A DNA stretch of 64,000 bases from Kitasatospora aureofaciens (GCA_000720845.1 JODU01000022.1:1-64000), one strand, 5' to 3'. Shown: positions 50,782 through 59,967, counted from the stretch's first letter. The notes: generated by a model from the sequence alone, not told the origin. Made by a program: numbers and translations.

Positions 50782-50826
50782 ACGCGGGGGCTCGTCCGGC
50801 GGCTCAGGCCGGACGAGCCCCCGCGT
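50782..50826. terminator. Strong bidirectional terminator
   Basis: A perfect 18-base-pair stem (50782-50799 with 50809-50826) around a 9-base loop, between the convergent LPMO and lipase genes. No U tract. Confidence 0.85.
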
Positions 50827-50843
50827 GCGTGCCGGGTGTGCCG

Positions 50844-51716
50844 TCAGCCGAGGACCGAGGCGCAGGTGGTCGGTGTGGCGTGCGCCGGGTCCAGGGCGTT
50901 GGTCACCTCGTGGAAGGCGATCCGGTCGAACAGCCCGGCAGCCAGGTGCTCGGAGAGGTCGAGCGGGCACAGGTCCTGCAGCAGGACGTTGCGCACACCG
51001 GGGCCGTCGAGGAACTGGCTGCGGTACGGCGTGACCACCTCGTCGTACTTCGTCGCGAGGACGGTGTAGCGCACGCCGGGCACGGTGTCGCCGCCCGCGT
51101 TGAGCTGGGTGAGGACGTCGGAGCCGACGACCTGGTCGGCGAGGGAGGGGGTGTGCTCGTCGAGCAGGTCCCCGACGCCGGGGAAGTACGGCAGCAGGTT
51201 GGTGAGGCCGGACAGGGTGGTGCCGTGATTGCTGGGCGCGATGCCGACCAGGGCGTTCACCTCGGCGGCTCCGCCGAGGAACTTCAGGTAGTAGCGGGGC
51301 ATCATGCCGCCCTGCGAGTGGCCGACGAGGTCGGTCTCGGCGGCGCCGGTCGCGGCGAGCACCTTGTCGACGTGGGCGGCCAGTTGTTCCGCCGATTTCT
51401 CGACCGGGCCGAGTCCGTGGAAGAGCGGGACGCCGGGCAGTTGGCCGTAGTCGAGGGAGAAGACGCAGTAGCCGCGGTTCTCGAGGTAGGGCGCGAGGCC
51501 CAGCCAGTTGTCGACGGAGTTCCCGAAGGTGCCGTGGACCAGGACGACGGGGCGGGGGTGGGCGGCGGAGGGCTTGCAGGTGTAGTCGTTCCAGCCGGAG
51601 CTGGGGCGCGCGTCCGCGGCGGGGGCGGCGGTGGCGGTGACGGCGGGGAACAGGGCGACCGCGGCGGTCAGCAGCAGGGCGGTCAGGGGTCTGAGCGCAC
51701 GCCTGAAGGGCAGCAT
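50844..51716 (-). CDS. Secreted alpha/beta-fold lipase
   Basis: 290 residues. Signal peptide to about residue 31 (VTATAAPAAD). Oxyanion motif PVVLVHGTFGNSVDNW, nucleophile in DLVGHSQGGMMPRYYLKFLG, and a C-terminal Asp/His region (VLATKYDEVVTP, FHEVTNALDP). Close to streptomycete class 2 triacylglycerol lipases and EstA-like esterases. ATG 51716 follows AAGGAG. Extracellular fat or ester hydrolysis. Monocistronic between the terminator and the MarR gene. Confidence 0.93.
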   Translation of the reverse strand: MLPFRRALRPLTALLLTAAVALFPAVTATAAPAADARPSSGWNDYTCKPSAAHPRPVVLVHGTFGNSVDNWLGLAPYLENRGYCVFSLDYGQLPGVPLFHGLGPVEKSAEQLAAHVDKVLAATGAAETDLVGHSQGGMMPRYYLKFLGGAAEVNALVGIAPSNHGTTLSGLTNLLPYFPGVGDLLDEHTPSLADQVVGSDVLTQLNAGGDTVPGVRYTVLATKYDEVVTPYRSQFLDGPGVRNVLLQDLCPLDLSEHLAAGLFDRIAFHEVTNALDPAHATPTTCASVLG

Positions 51717-51862
51717 CGGGTGATCTCCTTGCGGGGCAGGGGAGTTCGATGGCAGGACGCCCTGTGATCCGGATCACGGGATGCTGTTCACCCGTCAAGT
51801 TACGAGCGAGTAGCGCACGTGTGAAGTTACGCGTCAGTAAAAACTTCCACCGCTAACCGCCG

Positions 51863-52309
51863 TCACCAGGCCGGCCGCATCGGCCCGCCCGGCGCCACCC
51901 GCAGCAGGCCGTCGCGCAGCGCACGCACGCCGTCCTCACCGAGCACCTGGGCCCACGCACCCACGGCCTCGGCGGCCGCCGCCTCCGCGGCCCGCGTACA
52001 GGCCCACCCCGCCTCCGTCAGCACGACGAGCCGGGCGCGCGCGTCGGCGGGGTGCGGCCGGCGCTCGGCGTACCCCTTGCGGACCAGCTCGTCGACGAGC
52101 TGGCTGGCGGCCTGCTTGGTCACCCCGAGATGCGCGGCCAGTTCGGTGACCGTAGCGCCGTCCGGGGAGAGCCGGGCGAAGGCGAAACCGTGCGCGGGCC
52201 GCACCCCCTCGAAGCCGCGGGCGACGACACCCTCGTGGATGCGCTGCGTGAGGCCGCCGGCCGCGGCGAGCAGCGCGGCGGTGAGGGTCATGGCGTCGGA
52301 GTTCTGCAC
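51863..52309 (-). CDS. MarR-family regulator
   Basis: 148 residues. Winged helix TVTELAAHLGVTKQAASQLV, then DELVRKGYAERRPHPADARA. GTG 52309 lies six bases after TTCAAT (52316-52321 on the minus strand) and lacks a ribosome site, so a leaderless start is likely; ATG 52291 is the alternative. Divergent from a cupin gene with two perfect 19-base palindromes between them, one over its own -35. A small aromatic or phenolic ligand is usual in the family. Confidence 0.92.
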   Translation of the reverse strand: MQNSDAMTLTAALLAAAGGLTQRIHEGVVARGFEGVRPAHGFAFARLSPDGATVTELAAHLGVTKQAASQLVDELVRKGYAERRPHPADARARLVVLTEAGWACTRAAEAAAAEAVGAWAQVLGEDGVRALRDGLLRVAPGGPMRPAW

Positions 52310-52336
52310 GGGGGCATTGAAACACCCTTGACACCA

Positions 52337-52355
52337 TGGTCAAGCAGCTTGACCA
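52337..52355. promoter_or_regulatory. MarR operator A
   Basis: TGGTCAAGC-A-GCTTGACCA is a perfect 9-1-9 palindrome overlapping the marR -35 region. A further half-site CTTGAC lies at 52327. Confidence 0.8.
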
Positions 52356-52364
52356 TTGGGGGAT

Positions 52365-52383
52365 TGGTCAAGCTGCTTGACCA
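52365..52383. promoter_or_regulatory. MarR operator B
   Basis: TGGTCAAGC-T-GCTTGACCA is a perfect copy of operator A with only the centre changed; centres are 28 bases apart. It lies between TTGGTC (52364-52369) and TATTCA (52386-52391), a likely cupin promoter. Confidence 0.8.
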
Positions 52384-52403
52384 CCTATTCAGAGGAGCCC
52401 GTC

Positions 52404-52778
52404 ATGCCCGTCGTCCGCTCGTCCGAAGGCGTCACCCACGAGATCCACGGCGCCCGCTTCGTCTCGTACGCCCATCCCCGCGTCGGCAGCGAGGAGCTGT
52501 GCGCCTGGCGGGGCGAGATCCCGGCGGGGACGAAGGCGCCCGCGCACACCGTCGACCGGGAGGAGATCTTCCACCTGCTCACCGGCGAGCTGCTGATCAC
52601 CCTCGACGGCCGCACCGAGCGGGTCACGGCGGGCGACACCGTGATCATCAACCCGGGGGCGGCCCTCGCCGTCGAGAACCCCACCGGCCGGACCGCGACC
52701 TCCTGGGTCACCACCTCCGTCGGCCTGACGGCGGAGCTGTCCGACGGCACCCGCCTCACTCCCCCGTGGGCCAACTGA
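52404..52778 (+). CDS. Small cupin-domain protein
   Basis: 124 residues, a single cupin barrel: APAHTVDREEIFHLLTGELL supplies metal-site residues (His, Glu), then VTAGDTVIINPGAALAVENP. ATG 52404 follows AGAGGAG. Divergent from MarR and very likely repressed by it through operator B. Could be a dioxygenase, isomerase or ligand-binding protein; not decided. Confidence 0.88.
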   Translation: MPVVRSSEGVTHEIHGARFVSYAHPRVGSEELCAWRGEIPAGTKAPAHTVDREEIFHLLTGELLITLDGRTERVTAGDTVIINPGAALAVENPTGRTATSWVTTSVGLTAELSDGTRLTPPWAN

Positions 52779-52790
52779 CCCGCGGGGGCC

Positions 52791-53759
52791 TCACGCCGCC
52801 AGCGACCCCGGCATCACCGCCCTCGGCCCGAACTTCGCCCGCGCGCGGTCGGCGACCTCCTCGATCCGGCGGACCTTCTCGTCCACGGGGTCGAAGGTGA
52901 GCTGGTGGGAGGCCTGTTCGGCGGGCGCGAGCCCCTCGGCGCGCAAGGCGATCGTGCGGACCCGGGCGCGCTGGAGGCCGAGCGCCTCGTACATGTCGTA
53001 CGCGGTCCGGGTCAGGGCCGCCGAGTGCGCGGTCGGCTCCTTCAGGGTGCGGCTGCGGGTGGTGGCGGAGCGGTCGGCGTAGCGGACGGTGAGGGTGAGG
53101 GTGCGGCAGACCTTGTCCACGGCGCGCAGCCGGGCGCCCAGTTCCCCGGCGGCCGAGAGCAGGGCGCGGCGGTGCCGGTCGGGGTCGAGTTCGTCGCGGT
53201 CGAAGGGGCGGTCGGCGGCCAGGGACCGGGAGACGCCGTTGGGGACGACCCGGCCGCGGTCGACGCCGTTCGCCTTCTCGTGCAGCTCGCGGCCGGTCCG
53301 CGCGCCGACCAGGCGCTGGAGCGTGGGCAGCGGTGCGATGGCGACCCGGCCGAGGGTGTCGAGGCCGTACTCGCACAGGGTGCGGGCGGTCGCGGCGCCG
53401 ACGCCGGGCAGCGCGGCGACGGGTTTGCCGGCGAGGAAGTCCCGCTCCTCGCCGACGGGCACCGCGCGGGTCAGTCCCGGCCGGGCGTCGCGCAGTGCCA
53501 TGCGGGCCAGCATCGGGCCGGGCCCGGCACCGATCACGCAGTCCACGCCGTACAGGGCGAGGGCGCGGACCCGGATCACCGAGGCCAGTTCCACGGCGTC
53601 GCGCCCGAAGTACCGCTCGGCGCCGCGCAGGTCGGCCAGCGCGCCGTCGGGCGGCAGCGCCTCGACGACCGGCGTGAACTCCTCCAGCAACCCGAGCAGT
53701 TCGGGCAGGGGCGCCTCGTACATCGGCGGCAGCTGGAAACGTACGCACAGAATGGTCAT
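52791..53759 (-). CDS. imuB: ImuB-like Y-family DNA polymerase protein, catalytic acids apparently absent
   Basis: 322 residues. Y-family palm and little-finger features: ALADLRGAERYFGRDAVELA, VIGAGPGPMLARMA and LPGVGAATARTLCEYGLDTL (helix-hairpin-helix). The N-terminus (TILCVRFQLPPMYEAPLPEL) lacks the DxD of active DinB, and the second SxDE motif is also absent. ImuB proteins are inactive adaptors that bring DnaE2 to lesions. ATG 53759 overlaps the dnaE2 stop (ATGA), so it is the second gene of that operon. Often annotated as DNA polymerase IV; the missing acids argue for ImuB. No ImuA-type gene seen. Confidence 0.8.
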   Translation of the reverse strand: MTILCVRFQLPPMYEAPLPELLGLLEEFTPVVEALPPDGALADLRGAERYFGRDAVELASVIRVRALALYGVDCVIGAGPGPMLARMALRDARPGLTRAVPVGEERDFLAGKPVAALPGVGAATARTLCEYGLDTLGRVAIAPLPTLQRLVGARTGRELHEKANGVDRGRVVPNGVSRSLAADRPFDRDELDPDRHRRALLSAAGELGARLRAVDKVCRTLTLTVRYADRSATTRSRTLKEPTAHSAALTRTAYDMYEALGLQRARVRTIALRAEGLAPAEQASHQLTFDPVDEKVRRIEEVADRARAKFGPRAVMPGSLAA

Positions 53760-56700
53760 CCCGCACTCCCCGGACTCTGGTGCCACAACTTCCTTCCGAC
53801 CGCGGGCCCTTCGCCCGCGGGGCGCAGATCGGCCCAGGGGTGCATCTCGTACCCGGTGGACATGCGGATCTTCCGCTGCTCCATCGGGTCCTGGGCCGCG
53901 GACCCGGCCGGCGCGGGCCGTCCGTCCGAACCGGCGAGACGGCGGCGCGCCGGGCCGCCCTCGGGTTCGTCGCCCCCGGTCCCGTCCGCCCCTCGCGCCC
54001 CGCCCGTTCCGGCCAGCCGGGCGGCGACGCCCTCCAGGCCCTCCTCCTGGCGCACCTCCAGCAGGTCGGCGAGGTTCCAGGCGGCGGAGCCGACCACGCT
54101 GAGGCTGCGCGGGCCGCGCCGCTGCACCACCCCGCGCACCAGCAGCAGCCAGGAGTGGAAGACGGTGTGCGCGCAGGCGTCGTGGGAGTCGTCGAAGAAG
54201 GCGAGGTCGACCAGGCCGGAGCCGTCGTCGAGGGTGGAGAAGATGACCCGGCGGCCGGAGCGGATCGGCGGGGTCTGGGTGGCCGCCTTGGCGCCCGCGA
54301 CCAGCACCGTCTCCCCGTGCCGTGCCTCGCGCAGCCGCTTGGCCGACACCACGCCCAGCTCGCGCAGGAAGGTGCGGTGGTCGTCCATCAGGTTGCGCGA
54401 GGCGTCCATGGAGAGCACGCCGAGTTCGGCGCTGAGCTTCTCCGCCGAGGTGAGGTCGGGCAGCCCGGCCGGTGCCGTCTTCCGGCCGCCGGACAGGGGG
54501 AGCTGGTCGCCGCGTCCGCCCCGGGCGCCGCGGTGCAGCTCGGTCAGGTGCAGTTGCAGGTCACGGCGGTTGGCGCCGAACGCGTCCAGCGCGCCGACCT
54601 GGGCGAGCCGTCCGGCCAGCGGCCTGCTGGGGCGGGCCCGTTCCCAGAAGTCGAGCAGGGAGGCGTAGGGCTGTCCCCCGGCGATCCGTTCCGCCTCGGC
54701 CTCGCTGATGCCGTGCACGTCCGAGAGGGCGAGGCGCAGACCCCAGGTCTTCGCCTTGCGCGACGTACGTGATTCAGACACCAGTTCGATCCTGTGTGCG
54801 ACCCCCGACTTGTTCACGTCCAGCGGCAGGATCGGCACCCCGCGCCGCCGCGCGTCCGCCAGCAGCAGCCGCTTGGGGTACATGCCGGGGTCGTGGGTGA
54901 GCAACCCGGCGTAGAAGGCGGCCGGGTGATGGGTCTTCAGCCACGCCGACTGGTAGGTCGGCACGGCGAAGGCCACCGCGTGCGCCTTGCAGAAGCCGTA
55001 GCTGCCGAACGCCTCGACGATCTCCCAGGTCCGCTGAATCGTTTCCGTGTCGTAGCCGTTCGCCGTCGCGTGCTGGGCGAACCACACCTTGATCCGCCCC
55101 TGCGACTCCGGGTCGGAAAGACCGCGCCGCACCCGGTCCGCCTCGCCGCGTCCGCAGCCGGTCATGATGGCGACGATGTCGATGATCTGCTCGTGGAAGA
55201 CGACGACCCCGTACGTCCCCGCCAGCGGCTCCGCCAGGTCCTCGTGCGGGTAGCGCACCGGCGCCCGTCCGTGCCGGGCCTCGATGAACGGGCGCACCAT
55301 GTCGGCGGCGACCGGCCCGGGCCGGAAGAGCGAGATGTCGACCACGAGGTCGTGGAAGGTGGCCGGCTGGAGCCTGCCGACCAGGTCCCGCTGGCCCGGC
55401 GACTCGATCTGGAAGCAGCCCAGCGTCTCGGCGGACCGGATCATCCGGTACGTCGCCGGGTCGCCCTCCGGTACGGCGTCCAGGTCGACCTCGGTGCCCG
55501 TGGCCCGCTTCACCTCGGCGACCGCGTGCGCCATCGCCGACTGCATCCGCACCCCGAGCACGTCCAGCTTGAGCAGCCCGAGGTCCTCCACGTCGTCCTT
55601 GTCGAACTGCGCCATCGGGAAGCCCTCGCCGCTGGTCGGCACGACCGGCGTACGGGAGAGCAGGGAGGCGTCGGACAGCAGGACACCGCAGGGGTGCATG
55701 GCGACGCCGCGCGGGAGGGCGTCGAGGCCCTCGACCAGCTCCCAGAGCTTTCCGTACTTCTCCTGCTCCCCCGCCAGCTCCTTCAGCTCGGGCAGCTCCT
55801 CCAGCGCCGCGCGGGCGTCGCGGGCGCGGATGTGGGGGAAGGACTTGGCGACGCGGTCGATCTCGGCCGGGTCCATGGACAGGGCGGCGCCCACGTCGCG
55901 GATGGCGTGGCGCACCCGGTACGTCTCCGGCATGGCGACCGTGGCGACCCGCTCGGTGCCGAACCGGCCGATGATCGCGCGGTAGACCTCCAGGCGGCGC
56001 GCGGACTCCACGTCGATGTCGATGTCGGGCAGCACCACCCGTTCCCTGGACAGGAAGCGCTCCATCAGCAGCCCGTGCTCGACCGGGTCGGCGTGCGCGA
56101 TGCCGAGCAGGTGGTTGACGAGCGAGCCCGCGCCGGAGCCGCGCGCGGCGACCCGGATGCCCATGTGCCGTACGTCGTCCACGACCTGGGCGACGGTGAG
56201 GAAGTACGAGGCGAAGCCGTGGTGGGCGATGATGTCCAGCTCGTGGTGCATCCGCTCCCAGTACTCCCGGTGGCCCGGCATCCGGTCGTAGCCGCGCCGC
56301 ACCATGCCCGCCGCCGCCCGGGAGGCGAGCGCCCGCTGGGCGGTGCGCCGGCCGGCACCGACCAGGTGCGGTTCGGGAAAGTGGACGGCACCCATGCCGA
56401 GGTCGTCCTCGGGGTCGACCAGGCACTCGGCGGCCGTGGCCCGGGTCTGCTCCAGCAGACGGTGGGCGGTGTCGCGCCGGAAACCCGCGGACTCGACGAT
56501 CCGCTCGGCGGCGTGCCGCATGGCACCGGCGTCCTTGAGCCAGGCCTCACCGGAGTCCAGTTCCTTGCCGGCGCCGATCGGGACCAGGCGGCGGGCGGCG
56601 TCCAGGACGTCGGCGACCTCGCCCTGGCCGGGGTCGGCGTAGCGGACGGCGTTGGAGAGCACCGGCCGGACGCCCTGCTCGGCGGCGAAGCCCACGGTGC

Positions 56701-57313
56701 GGGAGGCCAGCCGCAGGGAGCCGGGGCCGGTGCCCTCGCGGCCGTGCCAGACGGCCTCCAGGCACAGGGCGTCGCCGTAGACCTCCCGCCAGGGGGCGAG
56801 GAGCCCGGCCGCGCGGTCGGGGCGGCCCGCGGCGAGGGCGCGGCCGACGTCGGAGTCGGGGCCGAGCAGGACGGTCAGCCCGTCGGCGTGGTTGTCGGAC
56901 CAGGACAGCAGCGGGCTGCCCTCGGCCGTGTGGGCGGCGGAGACCAGGCGGCACAGGTCGGCCCAGCCGCGGGCGCCGTCGCGGGCGAGGAAGGTCACCC
57001 GTGCGGCCGACTCGTCGACGAAGGCGCCGCCGCGCACGGGGACGCGGCGCCGGTCCCGGCGTACGGAGGTGTCCGTGCGGCCGGCTTCCGGCTCGGGGGC
57101 CGCGACCGCCAGCTCCGCGCCGAACAGGGGGCGGACGCCCGCCTTCGCGCAGGCCTTGGCGAAGCGGACCGTGCCCGCGAGGGTGTCGCGGTCGGTGAGG
57201 GCGAGGGCGTCCATGCCCCGCTCGAAGGCGCGCTCGGCCAGCCGCTCCGGATGGGAGGCGCCGTAACGGGCGGAGAAACCGGAGACGGTGTGCAGGTGCG
57301 TGAAACCCGGCAT
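53756..57313 (-). CDS. dnaE2: Error-prone DNA polymerase III alpha, DnaE2 (ImuC)
   Basis: A 1185-residue C-family polymerase. The PHP domain starts at once (FTHLHTVSGFSARYGASHPE). The palm has GSGAGSLVNHLLGIAHADPV and the catalytic VLPDIDIDVESARR. Then come VAFAVPTYQSAWLKTHHPAA, a helix-hairpin-helix and an OB domain (VVSAKRLREARHGETVLVAG). Performs mutagenic lesion bypass during SOS repair. ATG 57313 follows GGGAGG by six bases; GTG 57316 precedes it. A LexA-type box lies 58-70 bases upstream. Coupled to the imuB-like gene. Confidence 0.96.
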   Translation of the reverse strand: MPGFTHLHTVSGFSARYGASHPERLAERAFERGMDALALTDRDTLAGTVRFAKACAKAGVRPLFGAELAVAAPEPEAGRTDTSVRRDRRRVPVRGGAFVDESAARVTFLARDGARGWADLCRLVSAAHTAEGSPLLSWSDNHADGLTVLLGPDSDVGRALAAGRPDRAAGLLAPWREVYGDALCLEAVWHGREGTGPGSLRLASRTVGFAAEQGVRPVLSNAVRYADPGQGEVADVLDAARRLVPIGAGKELDSGEAWLKDAGAMRHAAERIVESAGFRRDTAHRLLEQTRATAAECLVDPEDDLGMGAVHFPEPHLVGAGRRTAQRALASRAAAGMVRRGYDRMPGHREYWERMHHELDIIAHHGFASYFLTVAQVVDDVRHMGIRVAARGSGAGSLVNHLLGIAHADPVEHGLLMERFLSRERVVLPDIDIDVESARRLEVYRAIIGRFGTERVATVAMPETYRVRHAIRDVGAALSMDPAEIDRVAKSFPHIRARDARAALEELPELKELAGEQEKYGKLWELVEGLDALPRGVAMHPCGVLLSDASLLSRTPVVPTSGEGFPMAQFDKDDVEDLGLLKLDVLGVRMQSAMAHAVAEVKRATGTEVDLDAVPEGDPATYRMIRSAETLGCFQIESPGQRDLVGRLQPATFHDLVVDISLFRPGPVAADMVRPFIEARHGRAPVRYPHEDLAEPLAGTYGVVVFHEQIIDIVAIMTGCGRGEADRVRRGLSDPESQGRIKVWFAQHATANGYDTETIQRTWEIVEAFGSYGFCKAHAVAFAVPTYQSAWLKTHHPAAFYAGLLTHDPGMYPKRLLLADARRRGVPILPLDVNKSGVAHRIELVSESRTSRKAKTWGLRLALSDVHGISEAEAERIAGGQPYASLLDFWERARPSRPLAGRLAQVGALDAFGANRRDLQLHLTELHRGARGGRGDQLPLSGGRKTAPAGLPDLTSAEKLSAELGVLSMDASRNLMDDHRTFLRELGVVSAKRLREARHGETVLVAGAKAATQTPPIRSGRRVIFSTLDDGSGLVDLAFFDDSHDACAHTVFHSWLLLVRGVVQRRGPRSLSVVGSAAWNLADLLEVRQEEGLEGVAARLAGTGGARGADGTGGDEPEGGPARRRLAGSDGRPAPAGSAAQDPMEQRKIRMSTGYEMHPWADLRPAGEGPAVGRKLWHQSPGSAG

Positions 57314-57370
57314 CACGCACCTCCCGACTCATGAACCGACGCACGACCACATGGGCCCGAACGTCATTAT

Positions 57371-57383
57371 CGAACGTCTGTTC
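57371..57383 (-). promoter_or_regulatory. Putative LexA (SOS) box of dnaE2-imuB operon
   Basis: CGAAC-GTCT-GTTC matches the Gram-positive SOS box (CGAACNNNNGTTCG) except at the final base, with a T before it (TCGAAC). Placed 58-70 bases before the dnaE2 ATG. A lone CGAACGTC half-site lies nearby at 57358. Confidence 0.75.
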
Positions 57384-57485
57384 CCAGCTACTCACCCACC
57401 ATACCCCCATCCTCGAATGTGTGTGCGACATCCGTTCGGCCCCGCCCCACCTGCGCAAACGCTCCCCGACCCGGACTGTGGGGAC

Positions 57486-58550
57486 ATGTCACACACACCG
57501 GGCCCCGGCACGCGAACCGGCTCCTTCCTCGGTGAGGTGAAGGACGCCGTCACCCCGCGGGCCACCCTGCTGGTCCTCGGCGTGATCGCGCTCCAGCTGC
57601 TGTTCATCGCCTCCTACGTGGGGGCGCTGCACGACCCGAGACCCAAGGACGTGCCCTTCGGGGTGGTCGCGCCCGGGGCGGCCGCCGGACAGACGGTGAA
57701 CCGGCTGGAGCGGCTGCCCGGCTCCCCGCTGGACCCGCGCGCGGTGGCCGACGAGGCGAGCGCCCGGCGGCAGGTCATGGACCGGGAGATCGACGGCGCC
57801 CTGATCCTGAACCCCGACGGCAGGCAGGACACCCTGCTGGTCGCCTCCGGCGGCGGCACCGTCCTCGCCACCACCCTGGAGGGCATCGTCGGCAAGGCGG
57901 AGCAGGCCGAGAGACGCGCGGTACGGGTGGTCGACGTGGCCCCGGCCTCGTCCCACGACTTCGACGGACTGTCGTCCTTCTACCTGGTCGTGGGCTGGTG
58001 CGTCGGCGGCTACCTGTGCGCCTCGATCCTGGCGATCAGCACCGGCGCCCGGCCGGCCAACCCGCGCCGGGCGGCGATCCGGCTGATCGTGATGGCGCTG
58101 GTCTCGATCGTCGGCGGACTCGGCGGCGCGGTGATCATCGGGCCGATCCTGGGTGCGCTGCCCGGCGGCGTGCTGGACCTGTGGGGGCTCGGCGCGCTGA
58201 TCACCTTCGCGGTGGGCGCCGCCACGCTCGCCCTCCAGGGCGTCTTCGGGATCGTCGGCATCGGTCTGGCGATCCTGCTGGTGGTGATCGCGGGCAACCC
58301 GAGCGCGGGCGGCGCCTTCCCGCTGCCGCTGCTCCCGCCGTTCTGGAAGGCGATCGGCCCGGCGCTGCCCCCGGGCGCCGGCACCTGGGCGGCCCGCTCG
58401 ATCGCCTACTTCAAGGGAAACGACGTGACCGCCTCCCTGCTGGTGCTGTGGGCGTGGGCGGTCGCGGGGACGGTGATCACGATGCTGGCGGCCGTGCTGC
58501 CGCGCCGCGGCCGGCAGGAGACGGAGCTGCCGCCCGCACGGGCCGGCTGA
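57486..58550 (+). CDS. DUF3533 (SNG1/YhgE-like) membrane protein
   Basis: 354 residues. One N-terminal helix (LLVLGVIALQLLFIASYVGA), an extracytoplasmic domain of about 150 residues (VPFGVVAPGAAAGQTVNRLE), then about five C-terminal helices, the ABC-2-like DUF3533 layout. Function unknown; relatives are linked to export or stress tolerance. ATG 57486 (MSHTPGPGTRTGSF). Divergent from dnaE2 across 172 bases that hold the SOS box. Ends before a hairpin terminator. Confidence 0.85.
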   Translation: MSHTPGPGTRTGSFLGEVKDAVTPRATLLVLGVIALQLLFIASYVGALHDPRPKDVPFGVVAPGAAAGQTVNRLERLPGSPLDPRAVADEASARRQVMDREIDGALILNPDGRQDTLLVASGGGTVLATTLEGIVGKAEQAERRAVRVVDVAPASSHDFDGLSSFYLVVGWCVGGYLCASILAISTGARPANPRRAAIRLIVMALVSIVGGLGGAVIIGPILGALPGGVLDLWGLGALITFAVGAATLALQGVFGIVGIGLAILLVVIAGNPSAGGAFPLPLLPPFWKAIGPALPPGAGTWAARSIAYFKGNDVTASLLVLWAWAVAGTVITMLAAVLPRRGRQETELPPARAG

Positions 58551-58586
58551 CCGCCGTACGCGCGCGGGAGCCCGGGCGCACACGCG

Positions 58587-58620
58587 GAAGTCCCGCCCCT
58601 CGCGCGCGGGACGGGACTTC
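58587..58620. terminator. Bidirectional hairpin terminator
   Basis: GAAGTCCCG (58587-58595) pairs with CGGGACTTC (58612-58620); after one mismatch three more C-G pairs extend the stem. Lies between the convergent DUF3533 and protease genes. Confidence 0.75.
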
Positions 58621-58639
58621 ACAGGTGTGCGGGTACCAC

Positions 58640-59722
58640 TCAGCCGATCTGCGTACCGGTGGCCGACAGGGCCTCCGTCACCGGCTGGAAGAAGGTCTCG
58701 CCGCCCGAGGTGCAGTCGCCGCTGCCGCCGGAGGTGAGGCCGACGGCCTTGTCGCCCGAGAAGAGCGAGCCGCCGCTGTCGCCGGGCTCGGCGCAGACGT
58801 CGGTCTGGATCAGGCCGTTGACGATGTCGCCGTTGCCGTAGTTCACGGTGGCGTCCAGGCCGGTCACCGTCCCGTCGTGCACCTGGGTGGTGGAACCGCT
58901 GCGGGTCACCTGCATGCCGACGGTGGCCTCGGCGGCGCCCGAGATGGCCTGCGAGGACCCGTTGTAGAGGTTCACCTCGCTCGGGTGGTCCACGTCGGCG
59001 GTGTACTTGACCAGGCCGTAGTCGTTGTCCGGGAAGCTGGACGCCTCGTTCTCGCCGATGACGTTCCCGGAGGAGTCCGACCAGCTCGAGATGGACTCGG
59101 TGCAGTGGCCGGCCGTGATGAAGTACGGCTCGCCGCCCTTGGTCACGTTGAAGCCGAGCGAGCAGCGCCCGCCGCCTCCGGTGATGGCGTCGCCGCCCGC
59201 GATGAAGGGCTTGTACTCACCCTTGGTCCGCTTCAGCTCGGCCTTGGCGCCCAGCCCGTCGACCACCTTGGTCAGCTTGGCCAGTTCGGCCCCGGAGACC
59301 GTGCGGTCGGCGGTGACGACGACCTTGTTGGAGGTCGGGTCGGTCGCCCAGGACGTGCCCGGGATGGTCGCGTCCTTCGTGAGGGTGGTGCGCGCGCTCT
59401 TCAGGTCGGCGAGCGAGTTCTCGACGACTCTCGCCCTGGCGCCCGCCTCCTCGACGGTCTGTGCGGCGCTGTCGTCGAGCACGTTGACGACAAGGCTCTT
59501 GGCCTGCGCGTCGTAGTACGTGCCGGCCGCGTCGGCGCCGAGGTCGCCGAGCAGCGTGGAGGCGAGCTTTCCGGCTGCCGTGACCGACAGGGTCTCGGGC
59601 GCGGCGGCCGTGGGGGCCTCGCTGGCGTTCGCGGTCTGGAAGGTGACCCCGGCCGCGACCAGTGCGGTGATGCCCGCACCTACTACGGCGACCCGCCGCC
59701 TGGGTATGCGTCGGTGCTTCAA
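58640..59722 (-). CDS. Secreted S1-family serine protease, streptogrisin D-like
   Basis: 360 residues: signal peptide (VAVVGAGITALVAAGVTF), an alpha-lytic-type propeptide of about 140 residues, then a mature chymotrypsin-fold enzyme from about IAGGDAI. Triad: His in FITAGHCTES, Asp in PDNDYGLVKYT, Ser in AEPGDSGGSLF. Six cysteines are in the usual places. The TTG start at 59722 follows AGGAGG by seven bases, giving LKHRRIPRRR; no ATG/GTG fits as well. Extracellular proteolysis. The C-terminus ETFFQPVTEALSATGTQIG is typical of the streptogrisin group. Confidence 0.92.
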   Translation of the reverse strand: MKHRRIPRRRVAVVGAGITALVAAGVTFQTANASEAPTAAAPETLSVTAAGKLASTLLGDLGADAAGTYYDAQAKSLVVNVLDDSAAQTVEEAGARARVVENSLADLKSARTTLTKDATIPGTSWATDPTSNKVVVTADRTVSGAELAKLTKVVDGLGAKAELKRTKGEYKPFIAGGDAITGGGGRCSLGFNVTKGGEPYFITAGHCTESISSWSDSSGNVIGENEASSFPDNDYGLVKYTADVDHPSEVNLYNGSSQAISGAAEATVGMQVTRSGSTTQVHDGTVTGLDATVNYGNGDIVNGLIQTDVCAEPGDSGGSLFSGDKAVGLTSGGSGDCTSGGETFFQPVTEALSATGTQIG

Positions 59723-59933
59723 CTCACGTCCTCCTGTGGGGGGTCGGCCCGCGAGGTTGTGGGGACCTCGTGAACCGGAAGGCTGGTTGACGAGCGTTAA
59801 CTGTTCCGATTCCACAGGCCGCACACAAGGTCGACTCCAGGACGTGCGCACGACAACTCCAGGGTGGTCACACGGCCTTCACCGTTCGCTCCCCTCTCAG
59901 CGGGACGCACGGACCCGCAGTCCGGACGCGGGA

Positions 59934-59967
59934 GAGCCCCCGCACACCTCTCGGTGCACGGGGGCTC
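59934..59967 (-). terminator. Hairpin terminator after streptogrisin B-like gene
   Basis: GAGCCCCCG (59934-59942) pairs with CGGGGGCTC (59959-59967), with an inner CACC/GGTG stem. About 40 bases past the stop of the gene ending at 60007. Confidence 0.75.
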
